NCBI GenBank assembly: GCA_008973525.1
Contig: WACJ01000180.1
Span: 62,001-126,000 of the forward strand
Direction: 5' to 3'
Length of the DNA stretch: 64,000 nucleotides
Source: Stenopsyche tienmushanensis
Taxonomy: Eukaryota > Arthropoda > Insecta > Trichoptera > Stenopsychidae
Shown here: positions 1 through 9,688 of the stretch, in pieces
Position numbering within the stretch: the first letter of the stretch is position 1
Layout: each line of letters opens with the position of its first letter
Translations under genes and position numbers: made by a program
The notes under the pieces: model-generated
The model's input: only the letters and a program-made list of their open reading frames with translations
Told to the model about the DNA's origin: nothing
The model's database searches: none

Positions 1-46
1 CTAAAGCCCACTCGTGGAATTCTAAGAATAGATACGCCAAGATACA

Positions 47-338
47 TTAACCCCTTAAGTGGATATGACGTATATATCCGTCAAGTCCATGTAAAGTGGG
101 TATGACGGATATATCCGCATTGTGAAATTTAAGCAAACCTCAATAGAAAATTACGGATATGTCCGATTGCAGTGTTGTGTACGTTAAATGTAAGAATGAT
201 TCATCTCGGGAACTGACTTGTTCGAACTTGATAATATACTATTTTTGTATACTGGATATTACGCAAAAAGATCGAAAAGGCGAAAAGATCACTACGGATG
301 ACACTTTTGACAGTGAATCAAACCGTTGAAGGGGTTAA
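47..338. mobile_element. piggyBac-type MITE, TTAA-flanked (about 290 bp)
   Basis: Both ends carry TTAA followed by a short inverted repeat: TTAACCCCTTAAGTGG on the left and, read from the other strand, TTAACCCCTTCAACGG on the right (13 of 16 match). The inside has near-palindromic repeats of the type gacgtatatatccgtca and gacggatatatccgc close to the left end. No coding sequence fits inside. A TTAA target and C-rich tips are hallmarks of piggyBac-like elements, so this is read as a non-autonomous copy. Kolobok elements also use TTAA and cannot be fully excluded. Confidence 0.7.
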
Positions 339-454
339 GATATATAAAGACATTTTTGGATTCTCCAATATGTGACCATAATATTTTTTAGGTATTAAAA
401 AATAAGTTTTATTCTGTGAAAAAACATAGCGACTCATCGGTGAGTCGCTTATTG
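339..454. other. short spacer with a 20-bp palindrome
   Basis: AT-rich spacer. At 429-448 lies a near-perfect inverted repeat, gcgactcatcggtgagtcgc. Similar small palindromes (gacccactggtgggtc near 2430) recur near TTAA sites elsewhere, so it may be the tip of another MITE. Nothing else is seen. Confidence 0.4.
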
Positions 455-809
455 TCCTCCTACTGACACTCGGCAAGCTGCTGGAAAAAACAATGGTCAA
501 CAGATTGAGTATGACCTTTGAAGGCACCAAGCCACTTTCTGATAAGCAGTTCGGTTTCAGATCAGGAAAATCTACTGTAAAGGCTATAGGTGAGATCATC
601 AACACAGCTGAAAATACCAACTTCACGTACGTCGTAGCAATATTCCTCGACTTTCAGGGATCTTTTGACAACGCTTGGTGAGATTTGATCATTCTTAGAC
701 TTCGAAGAAGCGGAGTACCCGCCAACTTAATCAATCTTACCAGAAGCTAACTGTCAAACTTGCAGGAGCAAACTGGGGCCTCAGCAGAAAAAATATACGC
801 AACAGACAG
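455..809 (+). pseudogene. R1/Jockey-like LINE reverse transcriptase fragment
   Basis: The translation shows the order typical of the fingers and palm of an R1-clade non-LTR reverse transcriptase: LGKLLEK, then NRLS, LSDKQFGFRSGKSTVKAI, a stretch ending in VAIFLDFQGSFDNAW, then LRRSGVPANLI and LSAEKIYAT. The FLD residue is the first catalytic Asp region (motif A). Stops (for example TGA just after DNAW, and one before LSNL) and a frame change show that it is dead. The reading breaks at about 810, where an LTR in the opposite orientation begins. The C-terminal part of the same LINE resumes near 1264. The catalytic FADD box is missing, so a central segment was lost as well. Confidence 0.8.
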
Positions 810-1263
810 TGCAACGTTAAAGCAGGGGCGCTCTCGGGGGCATAGTCCCCGGGCGGCTCTCCGCTCCCACGTACTCGTCCTGATGGCCACGCTAGCGCAC
901 GGTTCGGTTCTTCTATCGGGTCGTGATGATACTGGACGAATGAATGGAAATAGATGGGCATCGGATAGAAAGACTATTCTATTTATAACTATTTATTCCA
1001 CACGAGAGAGGGAGAGATCTGGCTGCAGGAAGGACGACCTCCCGCAGCCAAGGCTAACTGATGACTCGGCCGACTCCCGCTTCCTGCGCGTCACTACCCA
1101 ACCCCCAACGGTGCACGCGCAAAGAGCGATCGATCGGTATGCAGGTGCAATGTCTCCGCAGGGCCACACGATATGGTGCTGTTAAAATAACACATTGCAC
1201 CTGAAGAGAGATGTAAGATTTCGCTATTAGCAGCGCTACTACGTGGGGATGGTAATCGTCCAG
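810..1263 (-). mobile_element. LTR (solo or fragment) inserted in the LINE
   Basis: About 450 bp, much more GC-rich than its surroundings. It is the reverse complement of the complete LTR at 28691-29139. Shared landmarks are the ggcgctctc/gagagcgcc tip, the ctgcaggaaggacgacctc segment and the gcaggtgcaatgtctccgc segment. The LTR's 3' tip lies at 810 (tgcaacgtt for the expected TGTAGCGTT). The other tip near 1263 has lost its last bases. It separates the two halves of an R1-like LINE. The long reading frames inside it are chance products of high GC. Confidence 0.7.
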
Positions 1264-1800
1264 ACTGGGGCATATCCCTGGAAAAACGGCTGGTTAATTA
1301 AAATTTGCAACCAAGTCCTCAATCCAGAGAACACAACGATAGAAGATTGAGCGATCTGAGAAAGGGCACAGAAGACTACATTAGACAAATGGGAGCCTAG
1401 GTGGTCATCTTCGACCACTGGGCACCATATTTAATGGGGCTTGGCTTTGTAAACACTTCGGATTGTCCATGCGATGATCGGTACATGGGCGCAGATCATA
1501 TTCTGTGGTCATGTACTGGGATAACTTCCGAAAGAGAGGAGCTTCTGTGCCGTGTCTGCGCATCATGTTAGGGACCTGTTGGGCACAAAAATCTGGTGGC
1601 CCGTCCTGGTGCCTTTAGCGCCTTCAACGCATTTTAAACAAGTTTCAACGCTAAAGGCGCTCCAGGAAAATACTATTAGGTGCATTGAAGTAATCCAAGA
1701 ATCTTCGTGGTTGACGCCATAATTTAATGCATCAGTCCTCTGCCTCCGACATTCACATTCTCTCACTCTTGAGTAACCCACACAATAGCAGCTCGGCTAC
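1264..1800 (+). pseudogene. R1-like LINE C-terminal fragment with CCHC-type motif
   Basis: A plus-strand reading shows SDCPCDDRYMGADHILWSC followed by SEREELL. This matches the Cys-x-Cys...His...Cys motif after the RNase H-like region of R1/Jockey reverse transcriptases. Several stops and frame changes are present. It continues the LINE that begins at 455 and is interrupted by the LTR at 810-1263. A minus-strand reading frame at 1563-1781 is taken as a shadow. The segment ends in AT-rich unique-looking DNA. Confidence 0.65.
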
Positions 1801-2631
1801 CTCTATTCCTTCTTTTTTTAAGCTTATTTTATTTATTTATATACTTACTTATTTTTAAGTTGAGATTGGTAATGGCAAGTGCTGTTAAAGGTCAATCTGA
1901 TATATCGACCTAGATACATGCACAGTTCAAAAGAAAAAAAAACATATTAAATAGCAAATATAACAATTATTTTATTTGCGAGTGTTAGACATGATTTAAA
2001 GTTTATGTATGAACTTTTTCATATGTGTATAGTGTTTGCAGAGTATTTGGTGATTACTATCTTGAAAAAAATATTTAAACACGTTGGTTATTTAAAATTT
2101 AACGCCATTTTATGTAAATATGCGTTTTTTTAAACGCGACATTGAAAGATTGCCTGTGACAGGGTGCAGACGCGCGTGAAGGGCCTCCGCTGTTAATGTG
2201 TTAAGATGGCTCAAGAGTATCGATTATTTCATTTCGCATAATCCTTAACAAAACCTTAAAATCCGCATGTTTAAAACGCCGAAAGACATGTGAAATATAT
2301 CCAAATGACATGTTATACTATCGAACTATAAACAACGCAATATTTATTACATTTGCGCATTATACGCTCATAATTGACATGTTTGGTGGGGTTTTTATAT
2401 TATGATGGCAGAAAATCTTGAAAGGCCACATGACCCACTGGTGGGTCATACTCTTGAGATAAATGTGTAGATAAGCACATATGAAATATATTCTGTCGTC
2501 GATATTGTTTTTTCGTTTTCTTATTGTCATTTTCTTGTAATGAACTTCAATTGAATTTATAATTTAATATATAGTTACTGGTATTCATCATTCATCAAGA
2601 AAATAACACACTGTTGATGATCCACGTGTAT
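1801..2631. other. AT-rich intergenic DNA with MITE-tip-like motifs
   Basis: No gene is seen. Around 2160-2204 a GC-rich patch ends in tgttaatgtgttaa, which looks like the end of a TTAACACATT-type element (compare 12168-12279), but no partner end was found. Around 2425-2452 there is a palindrome, gacccactggtgggtc. Confidence 0.4.
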
Positions 2632-2637
2632 TTTATT
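2632..2637 (-). terminator. candidate poly(A) signal AATAAA
   Basis: The plus-strand tttatt reads AATAAA on the minus strand, about 180 bp downstream of the stop codon of the secreted-protein gene. The position suits a short 3' UTR. AT-rich DNA produces this hexamer by chance, so confidence is modest. Confidence 0.4.
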
Positions 2638-2815
2638 TGATCATTGGTCATAAATATACATATTTATATAATATGGAATAATATACATTTTTTGTACAGT
2701 AATTTATGTATGCAGATGCACTGTTGGTGTGATATATGTTGACTTCCAAGGATAGTTTTTATCTGGATATTTGAAATTTACTGTTTTATCAATAACAGGA
2801 ATTTAATTCAAAAAT

Positions 2816-3511
2816 TTATCCAGTGTTGCGACTAGTATCCCAATCCAGAGGGCGTTGATTTGCAGAATTCCATCTGTTAGTGCGTTGGTTTGCAGTATTC
2901 CAATTGCTGTTTCTGTCTCTCCATCTGTCATCACGTTGATTTGCGGAATTCCAGTTTGAACCTTGATTTGATCCAAACGATGAAGATCCGCCTCTATTTC
3001 CAGTACTAGAAGGTTCACTTCCAAATCTAGAATTGAGAGATTGGCTTCCAAATCCAGAATTGGACGATTGGCTTCCAAATCCAGAATTGGACGATCCGCT
3101 TCCAAATCCACCACTGGACGATCCGCTTCCAAATCCACCACTGGAAGATCCAGCATTAGAAGATCCGGCTTGATTGCCAGCGGTGGCACTCTGTCTTCTT
3201 TGCGACGGAAGGGTTCTTCTCTGTTCTTCAATTGCCATGTAATTTAAATACCAGAATGGCCACTTGTCTCTAGGCCAACTCTGGATCTGTTGGACTATGT
3301 AACTATCGCCTAATGCGTCAATTGGCAATCTGAGGGTTGTAGTCGGGATCCCATTGTCACTGCCATCAAACCTGTTTTGTAGATCGGGATTTTCAAAAGC
3401 TTCTTTAGCGGCCTCTAATTCACTCGGTCTCATTCCAGCGTAGAACGGCCTTTGCGACCATACAATGGGAACGCATACTGCGAACAGCATAAATAATGCT
3501 AAATTCTTCAT
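2816..3511 (-). CDS. secreted Ser/Gly/Asn-rich repeat protein
   Basis: 231 residues. Residues 1-19 form a signal peptide (MKNLALFMLFAVCVPIVWSQ region), so the product is probably secreted. Residues 20-100 form a compact, non-repetitive domain with RPFYAGMRPSEL, NRFDGSDNG, LRLPIDALGDSY and WPFWYLNYMAIEEQRR. I recall this layout (LPID-GD ... PFW-N) from small secreted insect proteins of unknown role, but cannot name the family with certainty. Residues 110-165 are tandem 9-10-residue repeats (SSSGGFGSG, SSNSGFGSQ). Residues 180-231 contain four Trp/Asn repeats (NWNSANQR, NWNTANQR, RWNSANQR). The ATG follows an acceptor-like aaatttgcag by about 14 bases, so the first exon is probably 5' UTR further upstream. 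A structural or seminal/salivary secretion is possible. Overlapping frames on both strands are repeat shadows. Confidence 0.8.
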   Translation of the reverse strand: MKNLALFMLFAVCVPIVWSQRPFYAGMRPSELEAAKEAFENPDLQNRFDGSDNGIPTTTLRLPIDALGDSYIVQQIQSWPRDKWPFWYLNYMAIEEQRRTLPSQRRQSATAGNQAGSSNAGSSSGGFGSGSSSGGFGSGSSNSGFGSQSSNSGFGSQSLNSRFGSEPSSTGNRGGSSSFGSNQGSNWNSANQRDDRWRDRNSNWNTANQRTNRWNSANQRPLDWDTSRNTG

Positions 3512-3524
3512 CTTGGCTGATAAT

Positions 3525-3535
3525 CCTGCAAATTT
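3525..3535 (-). promoter_or_regulatory. 3' splice site upstream of the secreted-protein ATG
   Basis: On the minus strand, ttataaatttgcag precedes gattatcagccaagATG. This is a canonical pyrimidine/AG acceptor and implies a 5' UTR intron. The donor was not located, so the promoter is unplaced. Confidence 0.5.
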
Positions 3536-3969
3536 ATAAAAATAAAATTATTAAACAACACTAATACAATTGGTAAAACATTAAAGGTTTACAAAATAAT
3601 GATAAACAATGAAAAATAAGTAAAAATGCAGCCAGATTCAAAGATTTGTGACACATGTCATTTGCATAACACAATCTTTTAATGCAAAAATCTATTGAGA
3701 ATCATAAGAACAACAAGACAGGGACTCAAAATATAGTTTTGACTATATTTTGACTTAACGAAGCAAGAAAATAACATTGAATGATGTGCTGTTTAATATT
3801 ATATTATGCTAATCAAAAATCGATTTTTCGATGGCCCGTTTTAATTAATAACCCGATGCCAAAGGGTTAAGCAAAACTATTATAGAAGATGAATAATCAC
3901 GATAGAAAAATGGATATATTGAAGCAGTCAGTCATTATGCACTATCGCTACCGATATTATAGTCTTATT

Positions 3970-4510
3970 GGGGTATTCTAGTCTAATGGGCACAAATTTT
4001 GGGTGTTTTTCAAGTTCCATAAAAAATATTTTTAATATGTTGATAAAGCGTAAGGGGTAAAATAATTTTTAGTCATTTAAAATTTTAAAAAAAATCTTGA
4101 TTAGTAAAGATGTTGCTATAGTCTCTACCTCAAATTTAAAAAAAAATGTTATTTTTTGACCTTATTATTCAGTTTTAATTTTTTTTAAATAGTTAAAAAT
4201 AAAATTTTAATACAAATCTGGTAGGAGCGATAGGTAAATATATATAAAAGATTTGTATCAAATTTGAAGTAAATTAATTAGTTAGAAGTTAAGATATCAT
4301 GTCAACCGCGTTGAAATAAGTAGTTTCATTCTAGATTTCATTCTGGTAGGACCGGCTTAGTTGACGCGTCACTAAAATAGCTATAACTCCGTAAATAATT
4401 AAAATTTTAGAAATTTCTTTTGGAAGATATATTCTTAAGAGTCTCAACTTTGAAAATATGTAAAAAAATTAATATCGATTTTTTAAAAAAATCTTGACTG
4501 AAATAACTTT
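3970..4510 (+). repeat. dispersed repeat, inverted partner of 22995-23440
   Basis: It begins ggggtattctagtcta and continues as AT-rich DNA containing tctggtaggagcgat, aagatatcatgtcaacc and agatatattcttaa. The reverse complement of 23440-22995 follows the same order (gggggtatctagtcta at its tip). A weaker match to the inner part is also present near 6830-6930. It is a transposable-element family of unknown superfamily, with no coding capacity. Confidence 0.65.
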
Positions 4511-6326
4511 ATTTACAGAATATAAATTGGCATGTTGGCAATTTTTAATGGATGGTATAAGAACGATGTGCTGTTTTGAAATTAGCATAAATATGTATAT
4601 GCAGCATGTTTTCCTCAATTATATCATGCTATAAGCAAATAAGATTTTTTACAAAAATATAAAAGAAGCAGTGACTATATAACACTAGAAATAAATATAA
4701 TCAATACATCTCTTAACACTTTGCACTCCACAAGAATTCGTAAAAGCAGCTAATAGATTGAGATTCTTGGATGAATTTGTAAAAATAAATCTATGACGTA
4801 TTTGTATTTATTTTTTAAAAATATAATTTGCTATATTTTACCGACGTTTACATATGTTTTATGCGATTAAAATATTGATATATTTGCCTATTATTATTGC
4901 TGGGAAAAAGCTTAAATCTAAATCAAGTTTATACGACATTTTTTGCAAGCTAAAGTTACGCCGTTCTCATCATGCAGTAACGGGCACGGACCATAATGAG
5001 TTTATCCTAACTGCTTTTATGGCCGTCGCGTTCGACAACCTTTGATCCCATAATAACAGATAAAATATCACGTATAAATAAATAATATTATGATTGAATA
5101 AATAATATTAATAAGAATTATTCATGGCTAAATCCATAAACGGTATGCTTATTACAAATAATCCATTAATAATCAATGCAAAAAATTACTTGATCAGCAC
5201 TAATTCACTCTAAGATCCGACGATACAACCTCGCAGGCCGAATCCTGCGCTTGCACTGATTTTATTTTCCCCATGGACTACTTATAAATACAAACAATCA
5301 TCATCAAGTCTTCCATTGGTCGAGAATGACGTCGGGTCGAACTTATCGACGTCTCATTGGTTGGTTTTGTGCGGGCTTCGTTATCTGGCATTTCGCACGA
5401 AATATGATGTCATTATTTTGGCAAATATAACAACAAGAAACCCAGTCGACATTTTGTCGTCATTGATTCTAACACCGAAATAATTGCAATCTTTCACACT
5501 GTACATCCAGCAATCTACTAAAATTACCATTCAAGTAGATGGAGGATTTTTCCACGCGATGATTCATCAAATCCAATATAAAAAACGCCCAGTTGTTGTG
5601 TAAAATGAAAAATTCAGCATAAAAAGTGGAACGATTGCATTATAGCCAAGCCTGATTCATGCCACAATGAATATTAATTTTTGCGAGACTCTTCTGAGAC
5701 GTTGATTTTATAATACACGCCTCTGTATTATTCGTCGCGAATGATACGCAATTAATTTCTATGATTGTTAGAGGTTATCATTTACGCATTTCAGTATCAA
5801 TCATTCATTCAAAAATCCATAATATTATTGTTATAATATTTCCCTATTTATTTATTTTTATCCATGATATAAAAATATGCCGCTAGGTGACAATCGAATC
5901 AACCAAAATCTGAGGCATTGTTCTTACTGAATTTGTCTATTCTTCAAGAGAAATTTTCCTTTGATCTACTGGAGAGCAGTAATATCTTTCATGTTCAAGA
6001 TTACGACTAATGATCAACACTGATATGATATCGTTACTTAGGATAATAGTCTCCAAGTAAATATTTAGGGAAAGATCGCAGGTGTAAAACTATAGGTGTT
6101 ACTAGTGGAAAGATAGTGTTTCCCCACGGCCAAGACTGTCGGTCGACTCTTCTTTTTTTTTCTTTTTTTTTCTTCCTTCTTCCACTACAATTTCAAATAA
6201 ATAAATTTAATCTATCATATTTATACATTAATGTCAAGAAATCTAGTATTCAAAGAATACCATCATCATTATAGTGTACTCACACGTAAACGACTGCAAG
6301 ACATATGCTTCTTTGAAATCTATTTA
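4511..6326. other. AT-rich intergenic DNA, no gene recognised
   Basis: Mostly simple AT-rich sequence. A TTAACACTTTGCACTCC motif near 4713 resembles a piggyBac-type tip without a partner. The stretch 5200-5480 is less AT-rich, with several CG-containing words, but shows no readable exon. At 6122-6151 lies one copy of a 29-bp motif shared with 21926 and 30719, followed by a long pyrimidine tract. Confidence 0.4.
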
Positions 6327-7240
6327 TAGTGCCGCTCAAAACTGTTCAAATGTTTCCCAAACGTTTCTTTTGGCATATTTTTTGTCGAAACACACCCATT
6401 CAGACTATGAAATATAAATATGGATTTTATTGAAAGAAAAAGTAAGACAGAAATTTAAAAAAATATCAATTTTGTTCAGTAGCCGGTGAATATCGACAGA
6501 GAAACATGTGTGCACAAAACTGTTCAAATGCTTTTTTCTATAGTTCGTCTTACTTTTTCTTTCGATTAAATTCATACTTATACATTATCAAATACAATAG
6601 AAATACACTTAAACCTTTTTTGTAGATGCGTTCCATGGAAATCGCGCAAAAAAAGCTATGACTTACATAGAAAAAGTGAAGATGCGTACCATAGATTTTA
6701 TAAACTGCATAACTTTAAAACAGCTATATAAAATATATCCAAACTCGCATAAAAAAAGTTAAAAATTAAAAATAACATTTTTTTCAATGTCTTTCAAGTT
6801 ACCCCCACACTAATAAAGCTCTTACTCTGAGTAGTTTAGGAATTTTAAAAATTTCTTTGGAGAATATATTTTTATTAGTCGAAACATTGGAAAAATGCAA
6901 AAAAAAACCAAATCAATTTTTTCAAAAACCTAAGCCAGAATAAAGGGCGTGGTTATAATTCAGCGATAGTAGATGCAATATTATTTACACAGTCTAACAT
7001 TATAATTTTTTTCCTAATATCGATTAGTGTTGATGATTTATTTCCTATTTTATCCGAAATATCTCAATACGTATTCTTTATGAAATAAAAAAAACCGCAT
7101 AACTTCGAAATCGCACAAAAAAAGTCGCACAAAAAGAGGTTTGAATATACTATCTTTTAAGTCTAAATGGGTGTGATTCGACAAAAAGCGAAGCGAAAAT
7201 AAACGTATAGAAAACATTTGAACAGTTTTGAACGGTACTG
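6327..7240. mobile_element. Tc1-type MITE with long terminal inverted repeats
   Basis: The left end reads TA then tagtgccgctcaaaactg. The right end, read from the other strand, gives cagtaccgttcaaaactg followed by TA. The inverted similarity continues about 70 bp inward, with both arms containing gtcgaa-cacacccatt. TA flanks and CAGTxCCGxTCAAAA tips are typical of Tc1/mariner elements. The interior holds a smaller inverted repeat (attgaaagaaaaagtaagac at 6431 and its complement near 6546). It also holds a patch shared with 35320-35470 (gatgcgttcc ... actcgcataaaaaa). No transposase is readable, so the element is non-autonomous and probably composite. Confidence 0.75.
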
Positions 7241-7270
7241 TATAGGAATATCATTATCATGTGCTCGATA

Positions 7271-7450
7271 TTAACCCTTTGATTAGTGAATTAATTTTAA
7301 ATTCACGCATACATAGATGCTATAATCGTTTGTGCACCGCTTATCGTCCACACAAATCCAATTATCTCCCAGGACCGCGCAGCGTGAATAAAACTTGTAC
7401 ATCAATAAAAGAAACCTTAATACTGTTAATAGCACACAATATTCGTTAAT
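7271..7450 (-). repeat. piggyBac-type repeat fragment (TTAACCCTTTGATTAG tip)
   Basis: It starts TTAACCCTTTGATTAGTGA. Its reverse complement matches 62500-62665 and partly 45235-45280 (gaatattgtgtgctat, gctgcgcggtc, agcatctatgt). The second end is not visible here, so this is a truncated copy of the element that is complete at 62224-62665. Confidence 0.6.
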
Positions 7451-8106
7451 TTCACACACACATTTGTGTCTTCAGTTTTAGGGAATGCATTTTCGAAGCT
7501 TGAAATGGTTAAATTAATAGTTGATAAGTCGGGACATTCCAAAAATAATTAATGTTGAATTATCTAGTAGAAGGATCATGGCAATTTCTAGATTTGATAA
7601 AATATCGTATTTAGTTAGATCAATGTTCATGTTTCCAGTCATCCAACAATTCCAACAACTAAGCCACTCACCACCATACCTAAAGCATTCCACATAATTA
7701 ACTTATTATATTCATTTGTCTGTAATCAACTTATGCTACAAACAAGGAAAATAAATTACATTTGTATAAAAGTATGAGAATTTACGCCATCATTGTGTAC
7801 CATGTCGTTGTTGATTTGATTTATTCACACAGATTTTAAAAAAAATATTTATTGCTCTGACATTTGTAATAACTTGGTTCAAAATATCTGCACCAAAACC
7901 AATATTTGTTATTTTTTGCCTGGATTTAATATTACTAGGCCAAGTCCAGTATATTTTCAAAGAGTGCACAAACACAGACTCCAAAATGATTTTTTTTAAA
8001 ATTTAAACGAATAAATTTTAAAAGTATCAGTGCATCTAATATTGTTCGTGTTTCTGTGTGAACGCTTGAGAAATAAAATCATAGACAGATGAATATTTAT
8101 ATACTA
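7451..8106. other. AT-rich spacer, nothing recognised
   Basis: No exon, repeat pair or RNA gene could be supported here. Confidence 0.4.
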
Positions 8107-8760
8107 CTAGCGAATACCCGGCATGCGTTGCAATGCCACACTTAAAGATGTAAAGTGTATGTATTTAATTCAGTTTATTGGAATGAATTTATATATTTTT
8201 AATTACACTGAAAAACGGGTAAAAACGATCGCGCTTAGTAATTATTTGAGAGGTCGTTTTGGTGATGCTCCTTGTGAGCATCCTCCGTCCAGTGCTATCT
8301 TGGGTTGTGCATTGCCGTCGCTTCGTGCTAGATTGTTTGCACTTTCAGATTTTTTTGCCGCCTTGGTGCCTTAATTTTCGATAAAATTGGTAGCCAAGTT
8401 CTGGGTATGCCAGTGCCGTCTTTTCGTCCGTTGTATACGGAGTTACTTCGTTTTTAGATTTCCATCGCTTCTCTCGCAATTTTGATGCCGAAATTTTCGA
8501 CGGTTACTATGGTTTTTGTACCAGCAAAATTGATGTGATGATTGTTCTTCATACCATGTTTGTAATTCAATTTCAAGACTGCGTTCTGATGCACTGTCAC
8601 CCCGTGGGTGATATATCTATTGGTTTGTTCAATGTACGATATGATGCAGGCTGAGCATTAAATCACGTAAGCTCTCTGAATGTCGTGTTTCACTTTGTTC
8701 TTTTTGTTGGGCAAAAGACTTCCAATATTTTCTTCCATCCCAAAGATTCACAAAAATCCA
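8107..8760 (-). mobile_element. Helitron-like 3' terminal region
   Basis: Read on the minus strand, the segment ends GGCAT-8 nt loop-ATGCC, then GGGTATTCG, then CTAG followed by T. A short hairpin just before a terminal CTRR, with T after it, is the rule for Helitron 3' ends. A Helitron helicase fragment lies upstream in the same orientation (9310-9560), with a LINE-like repeat between them. The hairpin stem is only 5 bp, so the terminus is a reasonable but not firm call. Confidence 0.45.
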
Positions 8761-9309
8761 GATAGAAACCTAAGACGCGCTCGCGTCAAGGAAGCGGCTT
8801 TATTTAGATAGCAGGAGAGGTGATCTACGTCGGTCGTCGGCCGCCACTTCTCACTTTCTTCCTCTCAGTTAGGCACCACCTGAGGCGACACCTGGGCTTT
8901 CAACAACTTCAGAGTGTCGATGCAGAGATCCGTCCATGGACGCAGACCATGTTCTGTGAACATTTTCGGGCATGGCGTCCGATCGCGAGGCGTTTCTTCA
9001 TTGTGTCAGTGGTCCGAAATTCGGATCAGTTGGACACGGAAGCCTTGTGACCATTCTCTCTGATTTTAGGGCATTTAGGGCTATATATTTATCCTAGCCT
9101 AGAATTTCAAAGTAAAATTAAAATCTTTAGCTAGCTTCCTCCCGCGTTCAAAGCGCAAGTTGCCGCAAGAAGTGGAGAAGGAACGTGTCCTTGCAGACAT
9201 GGAATTTTAATTTGACTATTTTGTATCATGCTGTGCATTTTGCGAGCGGGCTGGTATGCTCCCGAATAGGGGGACCAATCACACAGCTCGGGTCAGAGGA
9301 GGCTCCCCA
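8761..9309 (-). repeat. LINE-like 3' repeat, related to 38554-38985
   Basis: Long stretches are shared with 38554-38985: catggcgtc-gatcgcgaggcg, gtggtccgaaattcgga, tccttg-ggacatgga and cacacagctcgggtcag. A shorter relative lies at 16375-16500. A minus-strand reading gives SNRSEFRTTDT followed by KKRLA, a conserved piece in two of the copies, so it may be the C-terminus and 3' UTR of an R1-like non-LTR element. The copy here appears to sit inside the Helitron fossil. The plus-strand reading frame 8820-9050 is a chance frame. Confidence 0.5.
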
Positions 9310-9560
9310 TGTTGTTGTTATATTCATTCCAAAGATTATGCTTATGCCGTGCTAATGAAGTACTTTTAGATTCAAAATGTTTTTCCGGGTGGTGTGCACC
9401 GTCTGGTAATAAATGATTTGAGCGTGAGCAGCCCGCATACAGCTGTCCATGTGAGAAGCATGCACGCATACCCTGTGTGTTTCTATTCTTTGTTGATGCT
9501 CACACCGGAAACTGCACACGTTTCAATACGAATAGCATATCAGTCGGAATCGTTGGGCCA
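9310..9560 (-). pseudogene. Helitron helicase C-terminal fragment
   Basis: The minus-strand reading gives CFSHGQLYAGCSR followed by PDGAHHPEKHF. The CFSHGQLYVACSR box is the conserved motif VI region of the PIF1-like helicase of Rep/Hel proteins in Helitrons. The tail PDG...K is also typical just before the protein end. Upstream of the box the reading is broken by stops and frame changes, and the Rep domain is absent. Plus-strand frames across this stretch are shadows. Confidence 0.75.
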
Positions 9561-9688
9561 TAACCTCTTTTTAAAATTTGCATTTCAAACTGTAGCTCCG
9601 ATGATATTATTCATCTTTTTTTTCATTAAAAACCTGGTACAGTTGCTACATGTCGTAGCGGATTTCTGTTTCAGAGAAGAACTACAGG

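Noticed and set aside
760..1185. 141-codon plus-strand frame
   Set aside because: It runs from a LINE fragment into an LTR in reverse orientation and has no motif. It is a chance frame in GC-rich DNA.
2803..3247. Two other long frames over the secreted-protein gene
   Set aside because: Their repeats mirror the DNA repeats of the real frame, and only that frame has a signal peptide and a folded-domain-like N-terminus.
5200..5480. Less AT-rich stretch considered as a promoter or CpG-rich first exon
   Set aside because: No start, splice signals or adjacent gene could be linked to it.
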